Source of the DNA: an uncultured Fodinibius sp.
GTDB lineage: Bacteria > Bacteroidota > Rhodothermia > Balneolales > Balneolaceae
Reading direction: 5' to 3'
Assembly (NCBI GenBank): GCA_913056235.1
Contig: CAJXMW010000001.1
Coordinates: 1,364,001 to 1,428,000 of the forward strand
DNA: 64,000 nucleotides
Numbering within the stretch: the first letter of the stretch is position 1; each line of letters opens with the position of its first letter. A program made the position numbers and the translations under genes. Below the pieces are notes generated by a model. It made no database searches, was not told the origin of the DNA, and saw nothing but the letters and a program-made list of their open reading frames with translations. This document shows, piece by piece, positions 48,963 through 59,566 of this stretch.

Positions 48963-49656
48963 TTTGGTGGGTGGTGGCAGTATTCCAATGCCAGGCGAAA
49001 TATCAATGGCGCACAATGGCGTATTGTTTTTGGATGAGCTACCGGAGTTTAAACGCAGTGCCCTGGAGGTTATGCGTCAACCGCTGGAAGACGGTTCGGT
49101 AAGTATTTCCCGAGCACGGATGAGCGTAAGTTATCCCAGTCGCATTATGCTGGTAGCTTCGATGAACCCGTCGCCTACTGGGGATTGGTACGATGCGGCT
49201 GATCCAGCAGGAGCATCACCTTCGCAAATGCAGCGTTATCTGAGTAAAATAAGTGGCCCAATGTTGGATCGTATTGATCTACATATCGAGGTGCAGAAAG
49301 TGAGTTACGATGAATTATCCAGCAAGTCGAAGGGCGAATCATCGGCGGCCATTCGACAGCGGGTAATACAAGCCCGAGAGGTCCAAAGTAAGCGTTTTAT
49401 GGGTATTGATGGGGTTTACTGCAACGCACAAATGAACACAAAAATGTCAAGGAAAATTTGTACGCTTGATGATGCCAGTTCCCAGATGTTAAAAAAGGCT
49501 ATTACTTCTCTCGGGCTTTCCGCGCGCGCGTACGATCGTATATTAAAAGTATCACGTACGATAGCCGATTTGGAGCGATCCGAGTCGATTCAGTCAAATC
49601 ATATTGCAGAAGCTATTCAGTACCGCAGCTTAGACCGTGAAGGGTGGTTGGGATAA
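48955..49656 (+). pseudogene. comM: comM 3' part, split by prophage
   Basis: The rest of ComM: VGGGSIPMPGEISMAHNG, Walker B GVLFLDELPEF, then PSRIMLVASMNPSPTGDW (sensor), and the C-terminal AAA+ lid and DNA-binding region ending DREGWLG. It has no own start signal (only TTG/GTG codons inside the conserved region), so it is presumably silent while the prophage is integrated. Confidence 0.93.
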
Positions 49657-50067
49657 ATTGATGCAATTCAGGGTATTATCTGTTCTTTAGTGACAGATGA
49701 TGGGCATTAAGCAGTACAGGTATTAATAGCTCCCATGTGCTTAGCCAAACAAGTAGCAGATATTTTTTATTCCCGAACAGAGTATTGCTCCAGGTAACTT
49801 TCCTATTAAAAAGTAAGTTGGTTTAAAAAGAAGATACCATCTAATTAAGTTTGGGATCTGCTTTTATAAACTATTTTTATTTCTAATTGATAAAAATTAC
49901 ATTAAGGCACAACGGTTTAGCTCATAGGTATATTGTGCTTGTGAGCTGCTCTTTATGAGGATTTAGGGCTTATTAGATGGTTTCTTAAAAGTCAGGGCAT
50001 TTTATTGTCTTGACCCCATCGTTCAGCTCTATCATTAAACCATTAATAATTAATATGAGGGTTATAT
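49657..50067. other. non-coding region before the SusC gene
   Basis: About 410 bp with no supported gene. It should contain the promoter of the SusC/SusD operon; I could not place a convincing Bacteroidota-type -33/-7 promoter. A comM-end terminator is not obvious. Confidence 0.4.
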
Positions 50068-53000
50068 ATGCTTAGAAAGTTACTTTCCACGGCAATAGTA
50101 TGTCTCCTCGCTATTGGAACTGCCTTTGCGCAGTCTGGTAGTTTGAGTGGGACGGTTACTGATGCCCAATCAGGTGAAGTATTACCCGGGGCTAATGTTG
50201 TAATACAAGATTTACAACGTGGTGCTCCTGTAAATGCTGAGGGGGAATATGAGATTACTGATATTCCTGCCGGCACTTACACGGTAAACGTTACCTTTAT
50301 TGGGTATAACGAATCTTCCAAGACAGTCGAAATTTCTGCTGGAGAAAGCGTTACATTGAATTTTGCGCTTCAAGGCGGTGTCGACTTGGGAGAGGTCGTT
50401 GTTACTGCTCTTGGACAAGAGCAGAGTGAGTCTTCCATTTCATTTTCTTCACAGTCAGTTAGTGAAGATCAGCTAAATGTTGCACAGGAGACCAACGTAA
50501 AAAATAGTCTTGCTGGCAAGGTTGCTGGTGTTCAGATTGTTGGTCAGGCTGGCTCTAAACTTGGTTCTTTCGGTGATATCCGAATTCGGGGAGCTATTTC
50601 TCTGACTGAGGATCTTTCCGAACCGCTTTACATTGTTGATGGCGTTCCGGTGAACAATCCGAACATCATTGACATGAAAGACGTCCAAAACGTTAATGTC
50701 CTTAAGGGACCAAACGCAACGGCGCTGTATGGACAGCGTGGTGAAAATGGCGTTGTTATTATCTCTACCAAGCAGTCTGCTGAAACGGGCGTTAGCGTTG
50801 AGCTGACGAACTCTTTTACTTATGAACAGGTTGCCTACTTGCCCAACTACCAGAATCAATATGGGCAGGGTTATCTCGGAGAAGCTGAATTCCAAACCTT
50901 TAACTATGATCCGAGCAGGCACGTTCCTTATTTCGAGGCTCTTGATGGCAAAACTAAATTGTCATACTACTGGGCTGATGAAAGTTGGGGACCCAAGTTC
51001 GACGGTACGCAATATGCTCCTTGGTATTCTTGGTTCCCGGACAGTCCGTATTACGGTGAGACAATTGCTTGGGAATCACAGCCTAATAACGTCAAGAATT
51101 TCTTCGACAGTGGCATGACCAATAAAGGTGGATTTGCCATTAATGCAACGGGTGAGAAGTATTCTGGCCGCATTTCGTACAGTAACCTGCAGCAGTCGGG
51201 GCTGATTCCATATTCTGACCTTGGGAAACACTTTATGAGTGGGCGGTTCCGTTACGATGTTACGGATGACTTCAACGTTGGTGTCAATCTTAAGTACACC
51301 CTGCAGGAAGTAAATGGTGATGTCCGTTCTGATGGATATGCAAACCCAACGTCTGGTTCTTTTAACCAGTGGTTCGGTCGACAGCTTAATGTTAAGCGTC
51401 TTAAAGAACTGAAGGATCTTACTACTCCGGCAGGTACTCAGGCTAACTGGAACTGGTGGGGGCCCGATGGAAGCTTCCCTTATTCTGGAAGTCCTTCGAA
51501 CAGTGCTTTGCACAATCGCGGACTCAAGTCACCAACTTTCTGGTTCAATCCTTATAAGTGGCAGGATGACTATAAGATCACTCGTGACCGTAACAACTTA
51601 CTGCTGAACCTTGATGCTAGCTACCAGATCAACGATCAGTTTGAGGTTACGGCTAGCAGTAATGTCAGTCAGGAAGATTATCACCGCAGGTATGAAGTAC
51701 CTTATACCTTCCAGTATTCTTCTGACCAAAGCGGGTTGCTTTACAATCACTATGTAAACAGCTTCGGTGAACGTCAGTATACACAAACGGAGTACAACCA
51801 CTCAGCTCGTGTGAACTATAAGTCTGAGTTCGGAGATATTTCCGTTGAAGCATTCGGTGGTGCCTCTGCACGTATAGAACACTACAACCGCCTGCAGGCT
51901 GATATGTCGCAAGGAAACTACCAGAGTGGTGGTTTGAATATTCCGAATGTCTATTCCTTCAGTAACTCTAAAGAGCGTATTGTTCCAACTGAAGAAGACT
52001 GGGATAAGCGCGTCTACAGTATGTATGCAAAAGCCACAGTAGGCTACAAGAATTACTTGTATCTTGATGGTTCTTATCGTCAGGATTGGAGTTCTGCCCT
52101 GCCATCAAGTAACAATGGTTATGGTTATCCTTCTGTTGGATTGTCGTTCGTATTCAGTGACCTGATCGACTTTGATGAGCTATCGTACGGTAAGGTCCGT
52201 GCCGGTTGGGCTCAGGTCGGTGACGACGTAGGTGCCGAGGATATTCTTACAAGCTTTGCTCTTGATGATAATCCTTACACCAATCCTGCAACAGGAAATT
52301 CACAACCGTTGTTGTACACTGATGCGACCCGCGTAGATCCAAATATTAAACCAGCGCTTAACACTTCCATTGAAGTTGGTTTTGACGTGCGATTCTACAA
52401 TGATCGTATTGGGTTAAATGCTACATACTACAATGAGGAGCGCAAGGACGAAATTATTCCTGTAACGCTCTCTTCTTCTAATGGTGTTAGTGGTTACTTA
52501 ACCAACGCCGGTTCAACTGAGCGTGAGGGTGTCGAGCTTTCGCTTAACGGTGTGCCGGTTCAAACGCAAAACTTCCGTTGGGATGTAACAGTTAACTGGG
52601 CTACCAACCAAACCACGGTAACCTCACTGCCACGTGACCTTAATTCCTTTGTCGTGGATAATACAACAGCCACTTTCGGTTTTGTAAATATTGTTCAGGT
52701 TCTGGACAAAGAGTGGGGACAGTTAAGAGGTGCCGCTATCAAACGTAATGATGCTGGTCAGCCGGTAATTAATCCTAGTAATGGCTTGTACCAGATAGAG
52801 CAAAATCATGACTATGGTAGCGTGCTGCCAGATTGGACAGGAGGAATTGTTAATACATTTTCCTATAAAAATCTGAGCCTTACGGCAGCTCTTGACTTCC
52901 AGAAAGGCGGACAATTCTTCTCCCTTTCTGAACAATGGGGTTGGAGCAGTGGTTTGTACGAAGAAACTGCTGGTACCAATGACAAAGGTAATCTCAAGCG

Positions 53001-53376
53001 TGATCCGGTCTCCGAAGGCGGTGGTGTTCATGTAATAGGTGTTGACGGTAGCGGCAATCAAATTGATCGTTATGTTGATGCCAATGCATACTACAGTCAG
53101 TGGAGTGCCAACGATTTGGCTGAACCTTTCGTCCATCCTGCAGACTATATTAAAGTCAGAGCTCTTAAGTTAAATTACAGCTTACCGAAGGAGTGGATTG
53201 GTAATTTCCTTAACTCTGCTTCTATTGGTGTAGTTGCAAATAATGTATGGATGATTGCAGTTCACCCTGAAAATAATCACGGCTGGGATCCTTCTGAGTT
53301 GTCTCAGACTTATGGTGAAAACGGGCAACTTCCCGGCACCAGAAGTTATGGCGTAGATTTAAAAGTAACCTTTTAA
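50068..53376 (+). CDS. SusC/RagA-family TonB-linked outer-membrane transporter
   Basis: 1,102 residues. Signal peptide (KLLSTAIVCLLAIGTAFAQS), carboxypeptidase-like domain (GSLSGTVTDAQSGEVLPGANV), TonB-box region, plug with the SusC signatures VKNSLAGKVAGVQIVGQAGS, then IRIRGAISL and PLYIVDGVPVNN, followed by LKGPNATALYGQRGENGVVII. The remainder is a 22-strand beta barrel ending in YGVDLKVTF. It imports large nutrients together with its SusD partner 12 bases downstream. The substrate is not known. Confidence 0.95.
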   Translation: MLRKLLSTAIVCLLAIGTAFAQSGSLSGTVTDAQSGEVLPGANVVIQDLQRGAPVNAEGEYEITDIPAGTYTVNVTFIGYNESSKTVEISAGESVTLNFALQGGVDLGEVVVTALGQEQSESSISFSSQSVSEDQLNVAQETNVKNSLAGKVAGVQIVGQAGSKLGSFGDIRIRGAISLTEDLSEPLYIVDGVPVNNPNIIDMKDVQNVNVLKGPNATALYGQRGENGVVIISTKQSAETGVSVELTNSFTYEQVAYLPNYQNQYGQGYLGEAEFQTFNYDPSRHVPYFEALDGKTKLSYYWADESWGPKFDGTQYAPWYSWFPDSPYYGETIAWESQPNNVKNFFDSGMTNKGGFAINATGEKYSGRISYSNLQQSGLIPYSDLGKHFMSGRFRYDVTDDFNVGVNLKYTLQEVNGDVRSDGYANPTSGSFNQWFGRQLNVKRLKELKDLTTPAGTQANWNWWGPDGSFPYSGSPSNSALHNRGLKSPTFWFNPYKWQDDYKITRDRNNLLLNLDASYQINDQFEVTASSNVSQEDYHRRYEVPYTFQYSSDQSGLLYNHYVNSFGERQYTQTEYNHSARVNYKSEFGDISVEAFGGASARIEHYNRLQADMSQGNYQSGGLNIPNVYSFSNSKERIVPTEEDWDKRVYSMYAKATVGYKNYLYLDGSYRQDWSSALPSSNNGYGYPSVGLSFVFSDLIDFDELSYGKVRAGWAQVGDDVGAEDILTSFALDDNPYTNPATGNSQPLLYTDATRVDPNIKPALNTSIEVGFDVRFYNDRIGLNATYYNEERKDEIIPVTLSSSNGVSGYLTNAGSTEREGVELSLNGVPVQTQNFRWDVTVNWATNQTTVTSLPRDLNSFVVDNTTATFGFVNIVQVLDKEWGQLRGAAIKRNDAGQPVINPSNGLYQIEQNHDYGSVLPDWTGGIVNTFSYKNLSLTAALDFQKGGQFFSLSEQWGWSSGLYEETAGTNDKGNLKRDPVSEGGGVHVIGVDGSGNQIDRYVDANAYYSQWSANDLAEPFVHPADYIKVRALKLNYSLPKEWIGNFLNSASIGVVANNVWMIAVHPENNHGWDPSELSQTYGENGQLPGTRSYGVDLKVTF

Positions 53377-53388
53377 CACTTATTATAT

Positions 53389-54897
53389 ATGAAGAACTTT
53401 CGATATATATTATCTTCGATTGTACTCCTTGCGGTTGTCTTCACCGCGTGTGATACCGTAGATTTCGGTGACACAAACGTTGATGACGATTCCGTTACGG
53501 AAGCAAATACTGAAGGGTTGATGGCGGGCGCAATGAACCGCTATGCTACCCTTGCGGGTGGTGCATACCTTTCGACACCAACATTATATGCACAGTATCA
53601 ATCTCAGGCTGTTTATACGAGTGCACAGCGTTATGGTGCTTCTCCCTCAAGTTGGGACGGATACTACGTGCAAACGTTGAGTAATCTCAATGAGATCATT
53701 GAGATTACCACAGCTGATGAGGTTGACGAAATTACCAAATCTTATGGTGCTCCAGTTAATCAGGCCAACGTTGCCGAACTGATGAGTGTACTTATCTGGA
53801 AGCGCGTTACTGATACTTGGGGGCCCGTACCTTATACCAATGCTCTTGGTAAAGGAGAAACCTTGACACCTGAATACACTGATCAGGAAACGATTTATAA
53901 AGACCTGATTAGTCGTGCTAAATCTGCTCGAGATGCATTAAATGCGAGTCTCGACGGACCTACTGGTGACGCTTTTTATGGCGGCGATGTTAATAAGTGG
54001 AAGAGATTTGCAAATTCTTTCATCTTAAACCTCTCAATGCAGTTGTCTAAAAAGTATCCTGGTGCCAGTGGTTATGCAGCTACTGAATTCAGTTCTGCTC
54101 TTAGCAACGGTGCAGGTCTTATTGAGAACATTGATCAGGAGATGTGGTATGACTATGCCAATCAGTCTGGCATGGAAAATCCCTTCTCGCTGTATCGTGG
54201 TGCTGACTACTTCTTCTCTGAACCGTTAGATCGCGCGATGCGAGGTATTTCGGATGGAAGTGTTATTGATTATTCAAATGATCAATATGATGACCGTCTT
54301 AATGTGTTCTCATCTGACACCAGTCTTCCTGGTCGTCCTTATGGCTATGAGTCACTTTCCGGCGGTTCGTACTCGTCTATGAGTGAACGCGTCAGAGGTA
54401 CCGCTGGTACGCTGCCATATTTTACTGCAGCAAAAACATACTTGCTGCGAGCAGAAGCTGCTGAGCTTGGATGGACGAGCGAAAATTCAAGCAATATGCT
54501 ACAAAATGGCATTGAGATGTCATATGCAACTGTAGAGGCGCATTGGGATGATGGTGACTCCAGCACTGGAATGTTGCAATCTGATGGTACGCAATATGCG
54601 TTAGACCGAATTGCTGATGCTGCTACTTCAGGTGCAAGCATGCGACAGGTTATTAATGAAGAGATCTGGATTGCTGTATACCCAATGGGGTATCAGGCTT
54701 GGTCTAACTGGAGAAGGACCGATTACCCGGGACTTCAACCAGCACCTGATGCTATTAACAATGGTGAAATTCCACGGAGATTTATTTATCCGGGGAATGA
54801 ATCTGGTGTAAATAGTCAAAGTTACAATAGTGCCTTGGACATGCTCTCACCGAGCGAAGATGGCATTAACTCCAGATTCTGGTGGGATCAGCAGTAA
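53389..54897 (+). CDS. SusD/RagB-family outer-membrane lipoprotein
   Basis: 502 residues. Signal peptide with the lipobox VFTAC (RYILSSIVLLAVVFTACDT), so it is anchored at the outer membrane. Helical TPR-like body with VAELMSVLIWKRVTDTWGPVPYTNAL, RAKSARDALNASLDGPTGDAFYGGDVNKWKRFANSFILNL and WSNWRRTDYPGLQPAP, as in the SusD-like group. It forms the lid of the adjacent SusC barrel. No Shine-Dalgarno. Followed by a strong terminator. Confidence 0.94.
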   Translation: MKNFRYILSSIVLLAVVFTACDTVDFGDTNVDDDSVTEANTEGLMAGAMNRYATLAGGAYLSTPTLYAQYQSQAVYTSAQRYGASPSSWDGYYVQTLSNLNEIIEITTADEVDEITKSYGAPVNQANVAELMSVLIWKRVTDTWGPVPYTNALGKGETLTPEYTDQETIYKDLISRAKSARDALNASLDGPTGDAFYGGDVNKWKRFANSFILNLSMQLSKKYPGASGYAATEFSSALSNGAGLIENIDQEMWYDYANQSGMENPFSLYRGADYFFSEPLDRAMRGISDGSVIDYSNDQYDDRLNVFSSDTSLPGRPYGYESLSGGSYSSMSERVRGTAGTLPYFTAAKTYLLRAEAAELGWTSENSSNMLQNGIEMSYATVEAHWDDGDSSTGMLQSDGTQYALDRIADAATSGASMRQVINEEIWIAVYPMGYQAWSNWRRTDYPGLQPAPDAINNGEIPRRFIYPGNESGVNSQSYNSALDMLSPSEDGINSRFWWDQQ

Positions 54898-54927
54898 CGT
54901 TCTGACTCACTTGATAATATAGATTCT

Positions 54928-54965
54928 AAAGCCCCTTCCAGAGATGGAAGGGGCTTTTATTTTTT
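54928..54965 (+). terminator. terminator of the SusC/SusD operon
   Basis: AAAGCCCCTTCC and GGAAGGGGCTTT pair perfectly over 12 bp around AGAGAT, followed by TATTTTTT. Confidence 0.9.
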
Positions 54966-55005
54966 GTAGTTTGAAAACTATTATAGCAATCGTCAATGAC
55001 AGTAA

Positions 55006-57456
55006 TTGAAAAAATACACTTTGTCACAGTACGCTGAAATTGTATTCCCTACGGCCGTCAGGCATCCTTTTACGTATGAATTAGCGAAAAACTATCAAAA
55101 AGAAGCACAGATAGGTAAGCGTGTTTGGGTACCCCTACAAAAGAAAAATGCGATCGGTTTAATTGTTGATATCCACCAATCTAAACCCAACTTTAATACG
55201 CGTCCAGTTCGCAAGATACTGGATGATACACCCGTTCTTTCGGAGGAATTGTTAAAGTTAACGAAATGGATCTACCGCTTTTATTACTGTGGATGGGGAG
55301 AAGCTATACAGGCAGCGTTGCCGGTGGGACTTAATTTCTATTCTGAGAAAAAACTACGAGCAACAAACGGGGATGTGCCAAATCATCTCAACGAAAATAA
55401 GCGCCAAATTATACGAGACATACATGAGGAAGACTCTTATCCGTTGGCAGAAGCTCAAAAGCGTTGGGATGATACCGTCATTGATAAGCTGATTGGGCAA
55501 AAGCTGTTGGAAGTCTGGGAGGAACCGGTGACCAAGATGGATCCGAGTACCGATAATTTGTGGGATTGGACGACCAATAAAGCCCAAAAAGAGGCAGAAA
55601 GGCTGGTAAAGGAACATCAGGAATCCGGGAAGATGTACAAGTGGATACGCGCGCTGCAGCTATTAACCGGATTTGATCTGCCCGAATTCCAAAAAGAATT
55701 AACGAAACACGATTTACTGGAATATTACACGCTGCAGCGAATTCGTGAGGAGGGTCTTATTGATTGCAAAGAAGTTGAGACGATCAATCTGGGTATGAAG
55801 CTCGAATATGATCCCACGCAGCTTAAGACCCTAAATGAAGAGCAGCAAAGGGCTTTTCAAGAAATTGAAGATGTATTGAACAAAAACCAGTATCAGAATT
55901 TTCTTTTGTATGGTATCACGGGAAGTGGTAAAACAGAGGTTTATATCCATGCATTGAAGAAAGCGTTGGAACAAGGCAAAGGTGGATTGGTTTTAGTACC
56001 CGAAATTGGATTAACGCCACAAATAGTTCGACGATTTCACATGATTTTTGGAGATGATATCGCGGTGTTACACAGCAGGCTGACCAACCGAGAGCGTTAT
56101 GATGCGTGGCGGGCTCTGCAAAAAGGCGAAAAGCGTATCGCCATTGGGGCACGGTCAGCGGTGTTTGCACCAGTACAGAATTTGGGTCTTGTGGTTGTTG
56201 ATGAGGAACATGATGCATCCTACAAACAAGAAGACCCGGCCCCGCGGTATCACGGACGAGATGTAGCTATTATTAGGGGGCATATCAATGATGCGGCTGT
56301 AGTGTTAGGGTCGGCAACGCCCAGCATGGCTTCGCTCCATGGCTCCAAAAAAGGAAAGAGTACCTTCATGGAGCTCACGAACCGGCCTTTTGATGCAAAA
56401 CTGCCTGAGGTAAAAGTACTTGATATGAAACAATATCGCTCGGCTATGAAAGGGCCAATTGCAGTTCCGGTTTATGAAGCTATTGATGAGGCTCTCCAGA
56501 ATGATGAGCAAGCTATTTTGTTATATAATCGCCGGGGATTTTCTTCTTACTTGCAGTGCGAAACATGTGGCGAAATACCCGAGTGTCCCAACTGTTCAGT
56601 AAGCTTGACCTTTCACAAATCGAAGAAACAACTCCGATGCCATTATTGTGGATATGCACAACGACAACCACGGCGCTGCAAAGAATGTGGGAATGATTCT
56701 GTGGCACCCCAAGGCAGTGGCACGCAGCAGCTGGAATCTCAAATAGGTGAATTATTTCCAGGTGCCGAAATACTACGCATGGACTTTGACACAACCTCCG
56801 GAAAGGATGCACATGCCAATATCCTTAAAAAGTTTGGCCGCAAAGAGGCCGATATTTTAGTAGGTACGCAAATAGTAGCTAAAGGTATGGATTTCCCGGA
56901 TGTTACGGTCGTAGGTGTTATTGATGCCGATACTGAACTTGCGTTTCCGTCATTCCGATCGGGAGAGCGGATGTATCAGCTGTTAAGCCAGGTGGCAGGC
57001 CGTTCGGGCCGATCTGAAAAGGAAGGCAGGGTATTCTTTCAAACCTGGCAGCCCGATCATCCCGCAATAAAAATGGCCAAGGAGCACGACTACAAATCAT
57101 TTGCCCGGCAAGAACTGGCGTTTCGAAAGATGCTACAATATCCCCCATATTCACGTTTGATCCGTTTCGTTTTTAAAGGTAAAAAGGAGAGACGGGTACA
57201 AAAGGTTGCCGAAACGTTCACTACTTCGTTAACGGAGGTTTTGGGCGGACTGGATTCGGTGCTGGGGCCATCGCCTTCAGCTATTTCAAAAATGCAGAAA
57301 TTCTACCGCTGGGAAAGTTTCGTAAAAATTAATCCAGCTAATGGGGCCGGTGCCATCGAGCAGATGCTGGATAATACCTTTGCTCATTATGATGATCATA
57401 AGCCAAGGGGGGCAAGTTCGGTACGGATCAACGTAAATGTAGATGCGTTAGAATAA
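55006..57456 (+). CDS. priA: primosomal protein N' (replication restart helicase)
   Basis: An 816-residue superfamily 2 helicase. The N-terminal 3'-DNA-binding domain includes AKNYQKEAQIGKRVWVPLQKK. Walker A is YGITGSGKTEVYIHALKKAL, the DEEH box lies in VVVDEEHDASYKQEDPAPRYH, and zinc cysteines are in CETCGEIPECPNCSVSL and LRCHYCGYAQ and CKECG. Motif V/VI is ILVGTQIVAKGMDFP and SQVAGRSGRSEKEGRV. The TTG at 55006 comes directly after an in-frame stop, so it is the earliest possible start. Confidence 0.95.
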   Translation: MKKYTLSQYAEIVFPTAVRHPFTYELAKNYQKEAQIGKRVWVPLQKKNAIGLIVDIHQSKPNFNTRPVRKILDDTPVLSEELLKLTKWIYRFYYCGWGEAIQAALPVGLNFYSEKKLRATNGDVPNHLNENKRQIIRDIHEEDSYPLAEAQKRWDDTVIDKLIGQKLLEVWEEPVTKMDPSTDNLWDWTTNKAQKEAERLVKEHQESGKMYKWIRALQLLTGFDLPEFQKELTKHDLLEYYTLQRIREEGLIDCKEVETINLGMKLEYDPTQLKTLNEEQQRAFQEIEDVLNKNQYQNFLLYGITGSGKTEVYIHALKKALEQGKGGLVLVPEIGLTPQIVRRFHMIFGDDIAVLHSRLTNRERYDAWRALQKGEKRIAIGARSAVFAPVQNLGLVVVDEEHDASYKQEDPAPRYHGRDVAIIRGHINDAAVVLGSATPSMASLHGSKKGKSTFMELTNRPFDAKLPEVKVLDMKQYRSAMKGPIAVPVYEAIDEALQNDEQAILLYNRRGFSSYLQCETCGEIPECPNCSVSLTFHKSKKQLRCHYCGYAQRQPRRCKECGNDSVAPQGSGTQQLESQIGELFPGAEILRMDFDTTSGKDAHANILKKFGRKEADILVGTQIVAKGMDFPDVTVVGVIDADTELAFPSFRSGERMYQLLSQVAGRSGRSEKEGRVFFQTWQPDHPAIKMAKEHDYKSFARQELAFRKMLQYPPYSRLIRFVFKGKKERRVQKVAETFTTSLTEVLGGLDSVLGPSPSAISKMQKFYRWESFVKINPANGAGAIEQMLDNTFAHYDDHKPRGASSVRINVNVDALE

Positions 57457-57607
57457 ATAATGATTTCGGTACAGCGCATTGAGACATGAAATGCAAGATA
57501 CCAGAAAAGGTGTATATTTAGTACGAATGTAGCTCGCTTGCATTCTGTTTAATAAATTCGATTATTGTACCGATAGAACACTGTTTATTAATAATAACGA
57601 GGTACCT

Positions 57608-59566
57608 ATGGGCGAATCACGGGTGAAACTAGCTGACAGTCAGGAAGAGGTACAACGCTTCATGAAGTATGTGCTAAAGGATCTTCGGGCGTTGGATCGT
57701 ATGCTTGAAGAGGAAGACTGGTTTGAGACCTCTCCCATACGCATCGGGGCTGAACAGGAGCTCTGTTTGGTTGATCAACAAGCAAAGGCCTGGCCTCATA
57801 ACATGGAGGTGTTGGACAAGCTGCGGGAAGCCGAGGAGGGGTCGTACACTACAGAGTTCGCCAAGTTTAACCTCGAAATAAATATGGCTCCGCTGGAATT
57901 TACAGGTGATTGCCTTTCCCAGATGGAGCAAAATCTGCAGGAGAAAGTTGACAAGGTGCGATCGGTTACAGAAGAGCTGGGAGGCGAAATCTTGTTGACC
58001 GGCATTCTTCCGACGATTCGTAAGATGGATGTAGATCTAAAAAATATGACTCCTTTGCAGCGCTACCGGGCCCTTTGCCAGGCCATTGACAAGTTGCGGG
58101 GCGGCGATTTCGACCTGCGTATTCAGGGTATGGATGAACTGTTGATGAAGTTCGATTCTCCCCTGCTGGAGGCTTGCAATACCGGCTTTCAGGTACACTT
58201 GCAAGTTGGTCCTCAGGATTTTGTGCAGAAATACAACATTGCCCAGCTGGTAACAGCGCCCGTATTGGCGGCAACAGTGGGCTCTCCGATCCTTTTTGGA
58301 AAGCGTTTATGGAGCGAAACGAGGATAGCTCTGTTCCAACAGTCTGTGGATACCCGCACGGTGGGCGATCATCTTCGTGAGAGTAGCCCGCGTGTGACTT
58401 TTGGTAATCAATGGGTAGATGAGAGTATATTGGAAATTTTTCAGGAAGATACGGCCCGCTACAGGGTGATGCTCAGCTCTGAGGTAACCGAAGATGTAGA
58501 AAAACTGCTGGACGAAGGTACGCCCCCAGAGTTAAGGGCACTTCAGGTGCACAACGGAACAGTCTATCGCTGGAATCGTCCCTGTTATGGAATTACCGAC
58601 GGCAAAGCTCATCTGCGCATTGAAAATAGAGTTTGTCCGTCGGGTCCTACGGTTACCGACGAGGTGGCTAATTCAGCTTTCTGGTTGGGCCTGATGAATA
58701 AAATGGAGGACTATCATCCCAGGGTATCTGAGGAAATGAATTTTGATGATGCACGGATGAATTTTGTGGCAGCGTCAAAAATGGGACTCGATACCAAGTT
58801 TCGCTGGTTCGATGATACCCGGGTCAATGCCGTCGATCTGATCACCGAAGAATTGCTGCCCATTGCCAAAGAGGGGTTGCAGGAAGCTAATGTTTCTGAC
58901 AGTGATATTGATGAATATCTGGGCCTCATCAACCAGCGAGTAGAAGCGGGGCAGACGCCGTCGTATTGGATGATCAATAACTATTCATCACTGATGAAAG
59001 AGAACGACTCTAAAGAGCAGACTCTTGCGGCTATAACAACAGCGATGATCAAGAATCAGAAGAAAGGAGAGCCGGTCCACAAGTGGGGACGAGTGCGCAT
59101 GGAAGATCTCGAACACTGGAAACCCTCCAGTCTCATTGTGGAAGAGTTTATGACTACTGATCTATTTACGGTTCAGAAGGACGATATTTTGGAATTCGTG
59201 GCTAATTTGATCGATTGGCGTCGCATACGGTATGTTCCTGTGGAAGACGACAAAAAGCATCTTGTTGGGTTGGTAACCATGCGGATGATTTTCAACGCGT
59301 ATTCCAATAACGTGAATCATGATGAGGAAGTTGTTGAGTCGGTGGAAGATATCATGATTGAAAATCCTATTACTATTCATCCGGAGGCATCCATTATGGA
59401 GGCAATGGATATTATGGATACCCAAAAAATAGGCTGCCTGCCTGTGGTTAAAAACAACCGTTTGGTTGGAATTATTACTGAGCAAAATTACATGAAAATA
59501 GTAGGACGACTACTAAAAGTATTACATTCGAATAAAGAATCTGATGAACAATCTGGCGACGACTGA
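57608..59566 (+). CDS. GCS2-family carboxylate-amine ligase fused to a CBS-domain pair
   Basis: 652 residues. Residues ~35-500 belong to the glutamate-cysteine ligase type 2 superfamily: IRIGAEQELCLVDQQAKAWP, FNLEINMAPLEFTGDCL, then STGFQVHLQVGPQDF-like and ATVGSPILFGKRLWSETRIALFQQ. Residues ~515-640 hold two CBS motifs (VEEFMTTDLFTVQKDDILEFV and VEDIMIENPITIHPEASIMEAMDIM, with QKIGCLPVVKNNRLVGIIT). CBS pairs often sense adenine nucleotides. Shares 23 bp with the AstE-like gene, so the two products likely act in one pathway. The substrate is unknown. Confidence 0.85.
   Translation: MGESRVKLADSQEEVQRFMKYVLKDLRALDRMLEEEDWFETSPIRIGAEQELCLVDQQAKAWPHNMEVLDKLREAEEGSYTTEFAKFNLEINMAPLEFTGDCLSQMEQNLQEKVDKVRSVTEELGGEILLTGILPTIRKMDVDLKNMTPLQRYRALCQAIDKLRGGDFDLRIQGMDELLMKFDSPLLEACNTGFQVHLQVGPQDFVQKYNIAQLVTAPVLAATVGSPILFGKRLWSETRIALFQQSVDTRTVGDHLRESSPRVTFGNQWVDESILEIFQEDTARYRVMLSSEVTEDVEKLLDEGTPPELRALQVHNGTVYRWNRPCYGITDGKAHLRIENRVCPSGPTVTDEVANSAFWLGLMNKMEDYHPRVSEEMNFDDARMNFVAASKMGLDTKFRWFDDTRVNAVDLITEELLPIAKEGLQEANVSDSDIDEYLGLINQRVEAGQTPSYWMINNYSSLMKENDSKEQTLAAITTAMIKNQKKGEPVHKWGRVRMEDLEHWKPSSLIVEEFMTTDLFTVQKDDILEFVANLIDWRRIRYVPVEDDKKHLVGLVTMRMIFNAYSNNVNHDEEVVESVEDIMIENPITIHPEASIMEAMDIMDTQKIGCLPVVKNNRLVGIITEQNYMKIVGRLLKVLHSNKESDEQSGDD

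Noticed and set aside
48964-49656. comM 3' part as an independent gene starting at TTG 48964
   Set aside because: The start lies inside the conserved comM frame directly at attR; it is the remnant of the split gene.
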